Assembly (NCBI GenBank): GCA_034096865.1
Contig: JAWQFJ010017174.1
Coordinates: 1 to 64,000, forward strand
DNA: 64,000 nucleotides
Source: Theodoxus fluviatilis
Taxonomy: Eukaryota > Mollusca > Gastropoda > Cycloneritida > Neritidae
Reading direction: 5' to 3'
Position 1 is the first letter of the stretch. Each line of letters begins with the position of its first letter. This document shows positions 51,629 to 62,586 of the stretch, piece after piece. Both the position numbers and the translations under genes were made by a program. The notes under the pieces are model-generated. The model was given only the letters and a program-made list of their open reading frames with translations. It did not search any database and had not been told where the DNA came from.

Positions 51629-53684
51629 TGTAGCACTTTTGGTTATGAGTTTTATTCCACTCGCTTACAGAGGTGAAACTGTATATGAGTTGTTTATGTC
51701 ATTGGAATCAACACTGACTTGCAAGTTGAGGGATAACAGAGATATTTCATTTGAGTTTTTTGTTGGTTCTGGTGCAGAAATACATTGTATGATACTGTAT
51801 TCCTTCTCTAATATGGACATAACAGCAGAGAAGTGCTGCTGCTACAATGAGCCTATTATTGTCTTGTTTTCCCCTGTGTTTCAGCTGATTCTGGAATGTC
51901 GGCAGTAATTTGTTATATCAGTATTGTGTGCTGTCTCCCCTTCTCTTTTCTGATGAAAAGTTTGTTGTTGTTAGAATAGTTTGACTTTAAGTACAGTTGA
52001 TTACTAATGGCAACTATTGTTTTGATGGCATTGCAAAAGCACATCTTAAAACTAGCTGTGCTTAGCATAACATCACAATTTTTTTCAAACTTGACCTTCA
52101 AATATACTTCCTGCAGAATCTGACTGGTTTGTTATGGAAGATGTTAATAAGAAAAGGTGACATATGCCTTTAGTGTTCATTCCACTGGTACATTTTGCTT
52201 TGAGTATGTGCATAGATGAAGGAAAATGGCATTGAAAGCTTTTGCACAAATCAATCTACACAAGGGGAATGTTAGTAGATATCTCCCTCTGTGTTTTATT
52301 ATTTGATCTGTCCAAACACTTTTACAGCCAATTTCTCATCCTCCACAATATCTCTTTGTTGAAGTACAAAACCAAAGAAAAGAACATAATTGCCAAAAAG
52401 TGGATAATTTCATCATTTTTGAAAACCTTCCATCCTCAACTGAGACCTGCAAAAACTAATTTGAGGTCAAATCAGTCAGTTTTGCTATGTAACGCGGCAT
52501 TTGCTTTGTTGTGCAAGAGCTAAGTGTGTTTTGAAACACTCTTTGTCATGGACGGATGGTTATGGCCTGTCAGCATTTGTGGGTTATGTCAAGTCCATTG
52601 TGCATGATGCAACAAAGTGACAAAGCACCAAGCAGATTCTTCAAATAGAAAAAAGTTTATTCACCATCAACAAAGCAGTGGCACTGCCATCAATCAACCA
52701 ATCAACAGAGAGCTCTGGGGAGAAACCACAGAGCTTCATGATATTAGCTGTGTTGTATCATGGACCAACTTATAAAAGAGGCTGGTTATGACGAGAAGCA
52801 AAGAAACTTTGTTGTTATATCACTTCATGTGCAAGGGGCTTAAGGCCAATGACTAGCCAAATTATTGGTGTGGCATTTGAGCATGTCAAGACTCCTTTTC
52901 CAGTGTCATTTGTCTTTCAAAAATCCACCAATCTACTGGACCACCATCTCATAGGTAACACAAAGAATAAACTGACTGGACTAGAAGAAGAAAAAGAATA
53001 TTGAATAAGCTATCATTCATTAATTCTTTCATAAAGAAAAAATTTCCTCATGCCTCTAAGTCATCAAGCTTTTCACCCTTCAAAGTGTATTAATGAGGAG
53101 AGCAGCTATGCAGGGTGCAAGTTATTTTAAGAAATTTCATAAATTGCCAGGGATGAACTTACTCTGGATTGAAATGTGTGGACAGAAGATGGACGTGGAA
53201 TTACAGTGAGGATTTCAATGGTGTTGGAGTAGGGCAAGCTCTCTTTCAGTGCCAATGCAGACAGGTTGGAGCTGCACAACTTGCCATTCATCAACAGCAG
53301 CAATGACATCGCAAAAGCAAGGATAAAATGGTGTAAATCGAATGGGATGTGGTTGCTTCACCGTCATGTTATCATACCGTATCATGCTCTTGCCTGCGGT
53401 GAACTGCTTGTGTGGTGGATTACCAGTGTGAGAGAGGTTTGGAACTTCACAAGTGTCACTCCACAAAAGGTTTTACCAATGTTAGACTGCTACTTTGCAC
53501 GTTTACAGTTAAAATTTATCTGCATTCCTGGGGTGGGGGACATGAACACATCTCAAAAGTTCAACTTTGACCAATGCAGAGGAGACGTCTTAAAGAAGTT
53601 ATGGGCCTTTTAAGCCTTAAAGAATTTATTGGCCCCTAAAGTTGTCTGCCCTGCTGTAGGTGTCCATCTCAGGTAGGAGTCCAA

Positions 53685-53830
53685 TCCTCGGCTGAGGCAA
53701 TGCTGCTGAAGTCCCAGCTCTCTTGAATGGGTCACATCATCAAAATGGACAGCAAGTGCATTCTCAGACTTTCTTTGTTGAACTGCTGCAGAGACAATAT
53801 GTGGCTGTCCATGTAAGTGCTGCAAGTGCA
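53685..53830 (+). mobile_element. Small LINE reverse-transcriptase remnant
   Basis: Reads AEAMLLKSQLS, a stop, then MGHIIKMDSK, the degraded form of the LRWxGHIxRM block found in LINE C termini. Confidence 0.5.
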
Positions 53831-54776
53831 ACTGAAAGAGAAGCTGAGATGGCCATTCAATGGGAGCTGTATAGAGTAGTGCAGGGCTGCTTCAAATAAT
53901 GTGCTATCATTTCTGTAGTCGTAGGCCGCACTAGAGGGGGAGCACGGCAGTAAGTGCATAGCAGGCTGTGAACGCCACCACAGAGGTGTGTCAGTCACTG
54001 TGCTGGATGGAGCACTTGCAGTGCCCTACTTGTGTAGGGTTGGGTGCTCCTAGACCTGGGCCTGCTGGACCATAGAAGTTCAACTGGAGGAGCACAGATC
54101 CTGGCGTGCTTGAAATCAGGAGACGACCATCTTCAGTCAGTCAGTCGTTACTCGATCTATCAATCACCAAGCTGGGCAGGTTTTGCAGCATCTTCCATTT
54201 CGAGAGACCAGACGAGATTGAACAAAGTTTTGCTCAGTTTCGTCTTGCATTTTGAGAACCATGAAAAGGGTGGGAGTTGCAGAGAGTTGCTCTGTGACAA
54301 GTTGTTTGCTCTACTGTTGCTGATTTGGAATGTCATCTGACCTGTTTCGCTGGTGGTCAGTCAACTTTTGATTTTATTGGTTCTAAAACTCATATCACTG
54401 GTAGTGAAAGCAAGAGTTGAGGTAATTCAACCTTAAGATGAGTCGGCAGTTCATTCATTTTTCCAGCATTGGGTCTATTGGTTGTTTAAGATAAGATAGT
54501 CCAATTCTTCATTTATATATGTTTGCTTGTCTTTTAATTAAACAAATAATTTTTATGAGATCAAATACCTTGACAAGTCTCCAAAGCGTTGAAAAGTGCC
54601 CTAATGGCAAGAGACCATTTGGACACAATAGCTTTTTATTTGGTTTGTTGGAATTTGTTTGCCTGTTGATTTCCCACATGTTTTGTGTATTTACTGACAC
54701 CATGAAACTGTGGATGAATCCGTTAGTGTTTCTCATGCATTGTAATAGTTTGTCTTACACCTTTCTGTTAGTCTGA

Positions 54777-54782
54777 AATAAA
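54777..54782 (+). terminator. Alternative distal polyadenylation signal
   Basis: AATAAA in gtctgaaataaaaggtg, the last good plus-strand signal before the convergent sulfotransferase gene. Confidence 0.3.
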
Positions 54783-54790
54783 AGGTGTTT

Positions 54791-56139
54791 TGAAATTCAA
54801 ACGGAGTATGTTCTCATTGACTTCTTTGTTTCATCTGAGATAAGCAGTGGATATCGCTAGTTAGGACAGTCCCAACAGCCACCTTCAAATGTGGGACGTG
54901 GTGGACACGCCACCATACCAGGCCTGAACTGCCTCTCCTTTGATGGCGTCTCTTCGACAGTGGAAGATCTCTGTGTCCTCTTCCTCCAGATCTTGCCTTG
55001 GTCTTGCATGGCCACGCTAGGCCACAAGGAATATTCCTCCATGGAGTTTCATGCACAGTCACAGAACCGTTTTGTTTCAAAGACCTTTATACACTACATT
55101 CACATAATTTCTTTCTACCACACGAGCACCAAATGACTGACGGTACAAAAGATTACACCTGTATAGTCCACATTTTTATTTCAACAGACTTGTCAAGCAG
55201 ATACTGATATCACACCAAACATCTGACAGGAAATTAAATGTCGAGTTACTGAAGCAAACACCAGCAATAGCTCAGTCTTCCTTAATGTAATGTATCATTA
55301 TCATTTTGCATGCTAATTGAAAGACCAGTGTCACCAGGAGCAATATGAAAAAGAAGATGCTCTCATCTGGTCCCAGAAACGATAAAAATGTTGCTTGCAA
55401 CAGTAGAATGAAATGCATGAGTGTTTGTGTAGTGAATAATAAGAATTGGCTTCTGGCTTGTACCAACTAGATGTGCCATTTTTGTCAAGCTCGCAGGAGA
55501 TACTGGCTAATACTTCGTGACGACTGAAGGCAGTGGGGCAACTTCTCCAACACAATGGACAAAGACTGCAAATAATAGCCGTACACAGCGCTTCATTTAT
55601 TCATTATACTTACTACCAAGGCAAGGAAGTTTTGTACTGGTCGCGTATTAAAAATATTTTTAAAAGCTTGATCTATAATGACATGTGCGCGTGTATGTTT
55701 GGGTGGTGTCTGCATATACATGTATGTGTGTGTGTGTGTATTTGTGTGTGCGTGTGTTCATTGTGTGAGTGTATTTGTGTGTGCATGTGTTCATTGTGTG
55801 TGTGTTCGTGGTGTGTGTGCGTGCATGTGTTCATGCTTGTATACTCGAATTCGAGGAAAGTCTTGTATTGTTGTCAATGCATAAATGCATGAGAGCATTG
55901 TCTAATATTTCAAATGAAGAGGAACTACTTGGACAGAAAGAACAATCACATCACTTTAGTCATGTACAAAGGCATATTGCTTACTACTTTACATGTACCT
56001 TAGATCCCACTTAAAAACATAACGAGAACAGGAAAGATGTTCTGTTGGTACCTGCAGACACGTACCAACGCACTTCTAGTCCTACCACACATGTAAGTTG
56101 TGCTCAAAACTGGGAGGAGAAAGCAAGGGAGGCGACAGG
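54791..56139. other. Intergenic / sulfotransferase 3' UTR
   Basis: No coding region recognised. A minus-strand polyadenylation signal (TTTATT on plus, 55175-55180) may end the sulfotransferase transcript. A GT-rich microsatellite lies at 55722-55833. Confidence 0.5.
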
Positions 56140-56252
56140 TTACTCATTGTACACGAAGGGAATTTCCAGGTCGCCCAGGCGCTCTTGGTACACCTTGTCA
56201 AACTCCTCACTCTGGGCCACAGTGAAGGTGTTCCGCCAGTCTCCTATCACCC
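56140..56252 (-). CDS. Sulfotransferase last exon
   Basis: Acceptor ctctatcacag (exon from 56252), 113 nt to TAA at 56142-56140. Encodes [20 protein letters not shown] and ends [10 protein letters not shown] second acceptor-like tag at gatag would drop VI and break RKGxxGDW spacing, so the first is preferred. Confidence 0.92.
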
Positions 56253-57774
56253 CTGTGATAGAGGTGCATAAACAGCTATCACGTCTGTAATACAGGTACT
56301 TGCATTCGCCTATCATATCTGAAATATAGGTACTTGCATTCGCCTATCATTTCTGAAATATAGGTACTTGCATTCGCCTATCATTTCTGTAACATAGGTA
56401 CGATTTCTAAATTTTAGTTCCTGTAAAACAAGTACATACAATTACTTATCGTTTCTGAAATACATGTACATGACCATTTTTGACTCACATGCGAAGCAAA
56501 AGTGAGTCTATGTACTGAGCCGTTTCGTCCGTCCGTCTGTCCGGGCGTCCGGGCGTCCGTCCGGGCGTAAAAAACTTAAACGTTGGATTTTTCTTGGAGA
56601 CTATTAAGTCTATCAACACCAAATGTGGCATGATGGTGTATGATGACAAGGCCTCAAAAAACATACATGGTGACTTGACCTTGCTTCAAGGTCAAGGTCA
56701 CAGGAGCCATAAATGTTGTCTCAAAAACAGTCATTTTTCACATTTTCCCAATTTTCTCCCACGTTATTGAGAATGGCGACCTTAGCTACAAGTGGTATAT
56801 AGGTCAAAGCAAGCCCTATCTTTTGATACCAGTTTGGTTGACCTTGCTTCAAGGTCAAGGTCACAGGAGCTCTTCAAAGTTGGATTGTATACATATTTTG
56901 AAGTGACCTTGACCCTGAACTATGGAAGATAACTGTTTCAAACTTAATAATTATGTGGGGCACATGTTATACTTTCATCATGAGACACATTTGTTCACAT
57001 ATCATCAAGGTCAAGGTCACTTTGACCCTTATGAAATGTGACCAAAATGGGGTAGTGAACCACTAAAAGTGACTATATCTCATGGTAGAAAGTGCCAATA
57101 AGCACCATTGTGCTTCCTATGTCTTGAATTAACAGCTTTGTGTTGCATGACCTTGGATGACCTTGACCTTGGGTCAAGGTCACATGTATTTTGGTAGGAA
57201 AAATGTGTAAAGCATTTCTTTGTGAATGATGTCATTGGTAGGTTTAGTTGTTTGACCTTGACCTTGAAGGTCACCTGAAGGTCAAGGTCATATAAAGGTC
57301 AAGGTCAAGCATGTGAGTCGTATGGGCTTTGCCCTTCTTGTTCCCTTTTGTAATACCTGTGTTATAGTGACCCATTCACTGATGTAATATATACATACAA
57401 TAACCCAACACCCCTGTAACACGACTAGGCTACAGTCACCTACGAGTGTATCACTTCTGTAATAAGGTGTTAGAGTCACCTATCGCTCCTCGAATACAAA
57501 TACTGAGCTGGAGCCAACTATCACTTCTGTAATACAGCTATGTTGTCATCCATGACTTATGTAATACAAATATTACAGTCACATATCGCCCCTGGACTAC
57601 AGATACAGTCAACCATCAGTCAACCATCACCCCTATTATACAGGTACAGATACCTATCACTTATGCAATACAGATAAGTACAGTCATTTATTACCCCTGT
57701 AATGCCAGTGCCAAGACACCCATGACCCATGCATGCAGACACACAAATATATGCGCGTACATATACATACACAC

Positions 57775-57852
<78 letters not shown>

Positions 57853-58036
57853 GCCCACCTTTTCTTAGGAGCGGGGAGATGGAGGCGTCGATGGAGTAGA
57901 CGTCACGGTGGTTGGTCATGGGGTTGGAGGCCATGCTGTCGAAGCCGCAGTGTTCCGCTATTGCCCTCAGCGCCTCCCTGCCCAGCCCTGCCTTGCCCAC
58001 CTCGCCCGCCAGGCGCGCCACCTCACCCAGAAGGTC
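56140..58036 (-). CDS. Cytosolic sulfotransferase, last two coding exons (partial gene)
   Basis: SULT-family enzymes transfer sulfate from PAPS to hydroxyl or amine groups of small molecules in the cytosol. The exons at 58036-57859 and 56252-56140 join in phase and give [31 protein letters not shown] and [14 protein letters not shown] before TAA. This is the family's C-terminal PAPS-binding RKGxxGDW...FT..Q...FD module (RKGVIGDW here). The 5'-phosphosulfate loop and the catalytic His are in upstream exons, which I could not find between 58.1 and 64 kb; they may lie beyond the right edge, or this may be a gene fragment. Substrate class cannot be told. Confidence 0.9.
56253..57700. repeat. ~35-bp minisatellite (ctatcatttctgtaatacagg), split by a mobile element
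   Basis: Degenerate tandem units such as cgcctatcatttctgaaata taggtacttgcatt at 56253-56470 and again at 57343-57700. They are separated by the AGGTCA-rich element at 56477-57342. It fills the sulfotransferase intron. Confidence 0.75.
56477..57342 (-). mobile_element. AGGTCA-rich element, copy E
   Basis: Complete copy in reverse orientation: plus strand starts tttttgactcacatgcgaag and ends gggctttgcccttcttgtt. Inserted inside the minisatellite of the sulfotransferase intron. Confidence 0.85.
57770..57850. repeat. (CA)n microsatellite next to a donor site
   Basis: About 40 CA units. On the sulfotransferase sense strand it is a TG tract starting within ten bases of the donor (AAAAG|gtgggcttgtgtg). 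Confidence 0.97.
57859..58036 (-). CDS. Sulfotransferase penultimate coding exon
   Basis: Acceptor cgatgttgcag, donor AAAG|gtgggc; 178 nt, phase 0 in and 1 out. Encodes [20 protein letters not shown] through [16 protein letters not shown] and ISPLLRK. Confidence 0.93.
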
Positions 58037-59084
58037 CTGCAACATCGACAGAGTTTATCGTGCGTGCAAAGCTCTCTGCACCGTCTTCAAATAAATCTCT
58101 GGCGAATGATAAACATACAAGAACGAGCGCGCGTGCACGGAAGTGTGCATAGAAGCACGCACGCACACGCGCGCACACAGGTACTCGCGCGCGCGCATTC
58201 ACACACATACAGACACACATACACACACGCGCGCATGCACATGCCGTGTACCTTCGAAAGCTGCTGGGGGGTGGGGGGTATAGGTATTGGCACTCCAGGG
58301 AACGAGACGGCAGATCAAGATGCCAATTTCTCCATATCCCTTCCTCCTTCCCCGGGAAGAGTGTCCGCGGGTGACCGCAGGCCTCCCATTTGTAAACATG
58401 TTGTCAACGTATGCATGACCGACTGAAACCACAGAGTGACTAACAAATTACTCGAAGCGTCGCCTACCTGGGGGAAACCACAGCCCTCGCCCCCACTTTC
58501 AAGGAGGGGTGAGGTTGTCCTCTGTCGTTCCCGGATCGGTCATTCCTTTTTAACTCATTCTTGTCTGTTGCTGTCTGAGCCTCCACCAGATCGCGCGCCC
58601 TGCCTTCAGACGCATGCTGACTGTGAGGCACAATCTGGTAGAGTGCCCCCAGCTTCCTGTCCCAAGACAGATATTTTTCAATCTAATTCTGTGTTATTTG
58701 CAAACATTTGTTTTTGTGTGTGTACAAGTCTTTATTGTTATTGTTTTACGTAGGCCTATACGTTCATAACTTTTCATGTTTACTTTTGATCTAAACTTGT
58801 TGTATGAGCGTTTTAAACTATAATTTATCTAACCTTTTCGAGAGGTATTTTAGCACCATATTTTGGTCTTACATAGCCTTTTCAGGCTGATAGGAGTACA
58901 AACCGATAAGGGGTCTACGATTCGCCTTTCAAAACCTCCCCACTGTTCCAGAGAGACGGCTGCATGGCTATGGCCACCGATCTTTCTCTTTCGTTGGTCC
59001 AAAATATTGGAACAGCATTTCAGAGCCGTTGAGATTTTCCATCCTGTTTTGGTTTTTTACTTCAGTTCTGTGGCGCATCAACCA
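58037..59084. other. Region upstream of the sulfotransferase exons
   Basis: Contains CG/CA-rich microsatellite sequence at about 58120-58235, a short repeat at 58862-58912 and no recognisable sulfotransferase exon on the minus strand. Confidence 0.5.
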
Positions 59085-59730
59085 ACTGACGACACCATAA
59101 GGCAGGCAGTGGTCTGGAATCCACAGGGAAGAGAAGAGTTGGGAGGCCAAAGCAGACATGGAGAGGGTCAGTCGTATAGCGAGGCAAGAGTGGCCGGACT
59201 GACTGGGTCAGACTGAGGGGAACTGCGAAGATCCGGGTTCGCTGGCGTGGTGTGGTTGCAACCCTATGCCATTCTGTGAACCCGAGTCATAGTGACTCTA
59301 GCGCAGTGCGCAATGAATGCGTAATAGACTTGCCCCTTCGCATTACAGCATTTCGCCAAAAATTGTTCTCTCCGGATATTATTTTCCCCCACTTTTTATT
59401 GTAATCATTCAGATGTCAAAACGTGTTTCCATTTCAACACAAACATGTTATTTTCTCGAATAAACGCTTGTTTATTGCCTCAACAAGCGTAATTTATGAG
59501 ATTATTTTGTTCGAAATAGTCTCAGAACTACTTTAATGGCGTATGTCAGGGAGCAGAGGGCTATCTCACAAGCCTCTTGTGTGACCTCCATTTGAATATT
59601 CCGGACGGAATCCTTCCATCACGTGATATGAACTGTGCCAGAGACTCTTTCGTAGGCAGGCGAAGTCTCTAGTGGACTAGAATGGCCCTATGCTTCACAG
59701 GGATCCCACAGGAATACGTAAGTCAAGTCT
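59085..59730 (+). mobile_element. LINE C-terminal remnant interrupted by a MITE
   Basis: The plus strand reads RVGRPKQTWRGSVV, a stop, then KIRVRWRGVVATLC up to 59269 and resumes at 59685 with a further short piece. This is the typical WRRxV...WRxxVAALC end of invertebrate LINE proteins. The MITE at 59270-59684 sits exactly between the two parts. Confidence 0.75.
59270..59684. mobile_element. MITE family with 9-bp target duplication, copy 3
   Basis: 415 bp, CATTCTGTGAACCCGAGTCA to GGACTAGAATG; flanks ACCCTATGC (59261-59269) and GCCCTATGC (59685-59693) match at 8 of 9 bases. Same length as copy 1. Confidence 0.88.
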
Positions 59731-59764
59731 GTGGCGAATCGAGGATGCCTGGATGGTGTGAAGT

Positions 59765-59988
59765 TTGCCATCCCACCCCCCATCCCACCCCCACCCCACC
59801 CCCCATTCCACCCCCACCCCACTCCCCATCTCTACCACCACCACCCCGAGTGTGCACAGTATTTGCATGTGCACGAGCGTGCGTTTGTATTTGAATGCAT
59901 ATATGCCTTCTGTACAAGTTTGTGTGAGTGCGAGCTCCTTCTTCTTTCAAAGGAGGCCAGATTGAGAATGCGAGAATGCGCACATGTG

Positions 59989-60021
<33 letters not shown>

Positions 60022-60052
60022 GTGTGTGTGTATGTGTGTGCGCGCTCGCGCG

Positions 60053-60101
<49 letters not shown>

Positions 60102-60110
60102 TCGCGGCTT
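59765..60110. repeat. C-rich (CCCAC)n patch and (GT)n microsatellite
   Basis: Degenerate CCCCACCC repeats at 59770-59850 and GT repeats with GC interruptions at 59988-60099. Confidence 0.85.
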
Positions 60111-61230
60111 ACCTTAACCACAACTCTTTTTTCTCCCTGGTGAGACTGCTATTGAAAGGATGAAGATAATTTTGGATGCCATTTTGTTGGCAATGGTGCA
60201 AGGCGTGTAGTTGCAGTGGGTTCAGTCTCTTGAGTGAATAAAGTGACCAGCGCTTTCCGTCCAGTCTTCCTGCCGTTTTCAAAGTAAGTGCACTCACTTG
60301 AGAAGACCCATGACATAGAAGAGTCCGTGTCCATGAAGTCCACAAAGGCCAAACAAAAACAAGGTTGCCTTCATGCAGCCCTCATTTATTGCAGTATTAC
60401 AGGACACTGAACCTTGAACACTCATAAGCTGGTAATAACATGAGAAAACTATGCCTCCTTTACCGCAGCGGTTTGGGGTATCTATCAGACGATGATCGAG
60501 TGAAATTAAGTATGTTCGGTGTACGACGTACGCCTAAGGTGTTTCGGTGTTATTATTCATGCACAAATTTTTGAGAATTTCAACCCGCAAAAATTATAAC
60601 AAAAACCTTTCTGACATTGTATTGCTGAACCGAATTCTGATTGGTTTATTTCAATCCTCACTTTCTTTTCGGGTAGGCCTATTTCATGGAACTGCTGTGT
60701 TCGATCACGAAAACATGAATAATGAAGAATCCGGGTTTTGGTGCTTTAAATAACTCAACTCCAAAAGTGGAACTCTTTGAACCAGATCAAGGTGACTAGC
60801 TGCGTTGCCTGAGGCACGCTGGAGCAAAGGCGACTCGTGAGCGAAGACATAAAGAGTGCGTGCCTTCCTTCAATCGAGGAGCACTGCTTCCTCAACCATT
60901 TCCTGGTCATCTCGGCACAGTCGGGTCTAGTTCCTCCTGGAAACGTCCTGGATCCCCGGATTATAGAGCACTTCCGCATCCCCAGCTCCGCACTCTGTGA
61001 GACTTTAGGAACCGTGCCTGCCCTGTCCATAAAGTTCGTCTGCAGTCTAGAGCACCGGGGACGGACTGACATCGGAAGGACGCGCCTCGAAAGAGAGTGA
61101 TGGGCGGTAAAAGTCGATGATCTCGGAGTTGCGGACCGGTTCCGCTGGATCATTCTTCGCACTCCTGCGGAGCAATAACATTATCTCTCCTGCAAGAGTG
61201 CATTCACCACAGGCTCGACCTGTAAACATC
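60111..61230. other. Unassigned region
   Basis: Moderately long open frames exist on both strands at about 60755-61162, but I recognise no family and no convincing splice context. The 60109-60352 minus-strand frames likewise do not read as sulfotransferase. Confidence 0.4.
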
Positions 61231-61239
61231 TGTGCAAGG

Positions 61240-62085
61240 CATTAAGGGTGGCATGGTTCAGTCTCTGCGCGGCATGACTTGGCCGCTAACATCCATTACT
61301 GCGATCAAACTATATTTGCGCTCCCACAAAAATTGAAGCCTGTCTCATTACGAAATGATTCATTGTCAACGTCCTGCAGAGCAGTAACATTATCTCCTCT
61401 GTATGAGTAGGCCTACACTGGCTATACTGCCGAACAACCAAATAAACTGTTGAATCAAACAGTTTGGTCGGAATTGGGTGTGGTGGCTCGACCAGCGGGC
61501 ATCTGTGCAAGGCGATAGAGTGTCATGTTTAAGTATCTATTCGGGATGACTGCAATCAAAATTTGTCTGTGTCCCCTTAAAAAACAACAACAGGGAAACA
61601 CAGCATTAGCATGTCCCTCGATCATTCGAGTCTCCTTACAAAACGGCAGAACCTCACGCTCCCTTGAAGCTATCTCAATAACTCGCATCCCCCCCCCCCC
61701 AAATCCCCTCGCAAGAGTACATTGATTACAAGTGAGCAACTAACCAAGTTTATGAAAACTTTTTTAAAATTGAGATTTGGCGTAGTGGAACGACCTGTGG
61801 GCATCTGTGCAAGGCGATTGGGTGTCGTGGCCATTGCTATTTTCGTTCACTGCAGTCAACTAGCTTTGCTGCAGACACTCGAGCATCAACGCATTCTTCG
61901 ATTTGTGTCTCATTACAAAATGATAGATCTTCACGCTTCCCCTGCAAGAGTTGCCTACATTGACAACTGGCAATCAACCAAACAAGCCTATGAAAGTATT
62001 TTGGGGGTGGGGGGTGGGATTTGGCGCGATAGCTCGACCTCATAGTAGCAGTTGTGCGAGGTGATTGAGATCCGTGGTACAAAGA
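61240..62085 (+). repeat. Cluster of four SINE-like units
   Basis: Repeated, diverged blocks near 61240, 61467, 61775 and 62015 share ttggcgtagtggaacgacct / gggcatctgtgcaaggcgat / tgggtgtcgtgg and downstream gggatgactgcaatcaaa. They resemble the unit at 9583-9725. Confidence 0.6.
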
Positions 62086-62165
62086 TAAGACAAAGAAAAA
62101 GCACGACCGGAGTCTTGACTAATTGTATTCTCTCGAGAAAAATAGAGGTCCTGAAGGGGGCCGTT

Positions 62166-62191
62166 GGGGGGGGGGGGGGGGGGGGGGGGGG
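62166..62191. repeat. 26-G homopolymer
   Basis: Uninterrupted G run flanked by CCGTT and CAGGAGG. G runs of this length are also frequent assembly-error sites. Confidence 0.9.
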
Positions 62192-62523
62192 CAGGAGGCA
62201 GGCTGACCGCACTTGTAAGCGGAGCGAGTGGCTTGGCTCTACGTGGCGAGGCCAACTCTCTGCGCCCTTCAACGCCGGGCTCGACGCCATTGCCATCCAA
62301 CAGTGGACTCTCTGCGCTACACGACACCACCTCTTCATCCGTGGTACAATGTGACTGCCACATTCCATTACGAGGGCATGCATAATGAAAAATCCCGGGT
62401 TTGGTTTATGCCAGTCTCCAACTAATCATTCAAAGCGAGCTGTGCAGATAACCAGCAACTGTTTCCCGTGGTGAGTAAAACAAGACTGATTTCCGTGCAG
62501 CAGGAAGAAAATCACCTAAAGTT

Positions 62524-62525
<2 letters not shown>

Positions 62526-62583
<58 letters not shown>
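62526..62583. repeat. (GT)n microsatellite
   Basis: About 28 GT units. Confidence 0.95.

Positions 62584-62586
<3 letters not shown>

Larger units (their letters stand above)
50721..54790 (+). other. Downstream of ZC3H13: probable 3' UTR and intergenic sequence
   Basis: Two AATAAA signals could end the transcript, at 51623-51628 and 54777-54782. It contains a (GT)n at 51008-51077, a short repeat at 50795-50945 and a LINE remnant at 53685-53830. No other coding region recognised. Confidence 0.5.

Noticed and set aside
60755..61162. Open frames of 135 (minus) and 87 (plus) codons
   Set aside because: Neither matches a family I recognise, neither has a convincing splice context, and both strands are open over the same bases, as happens by chance in GC-richer sequence.
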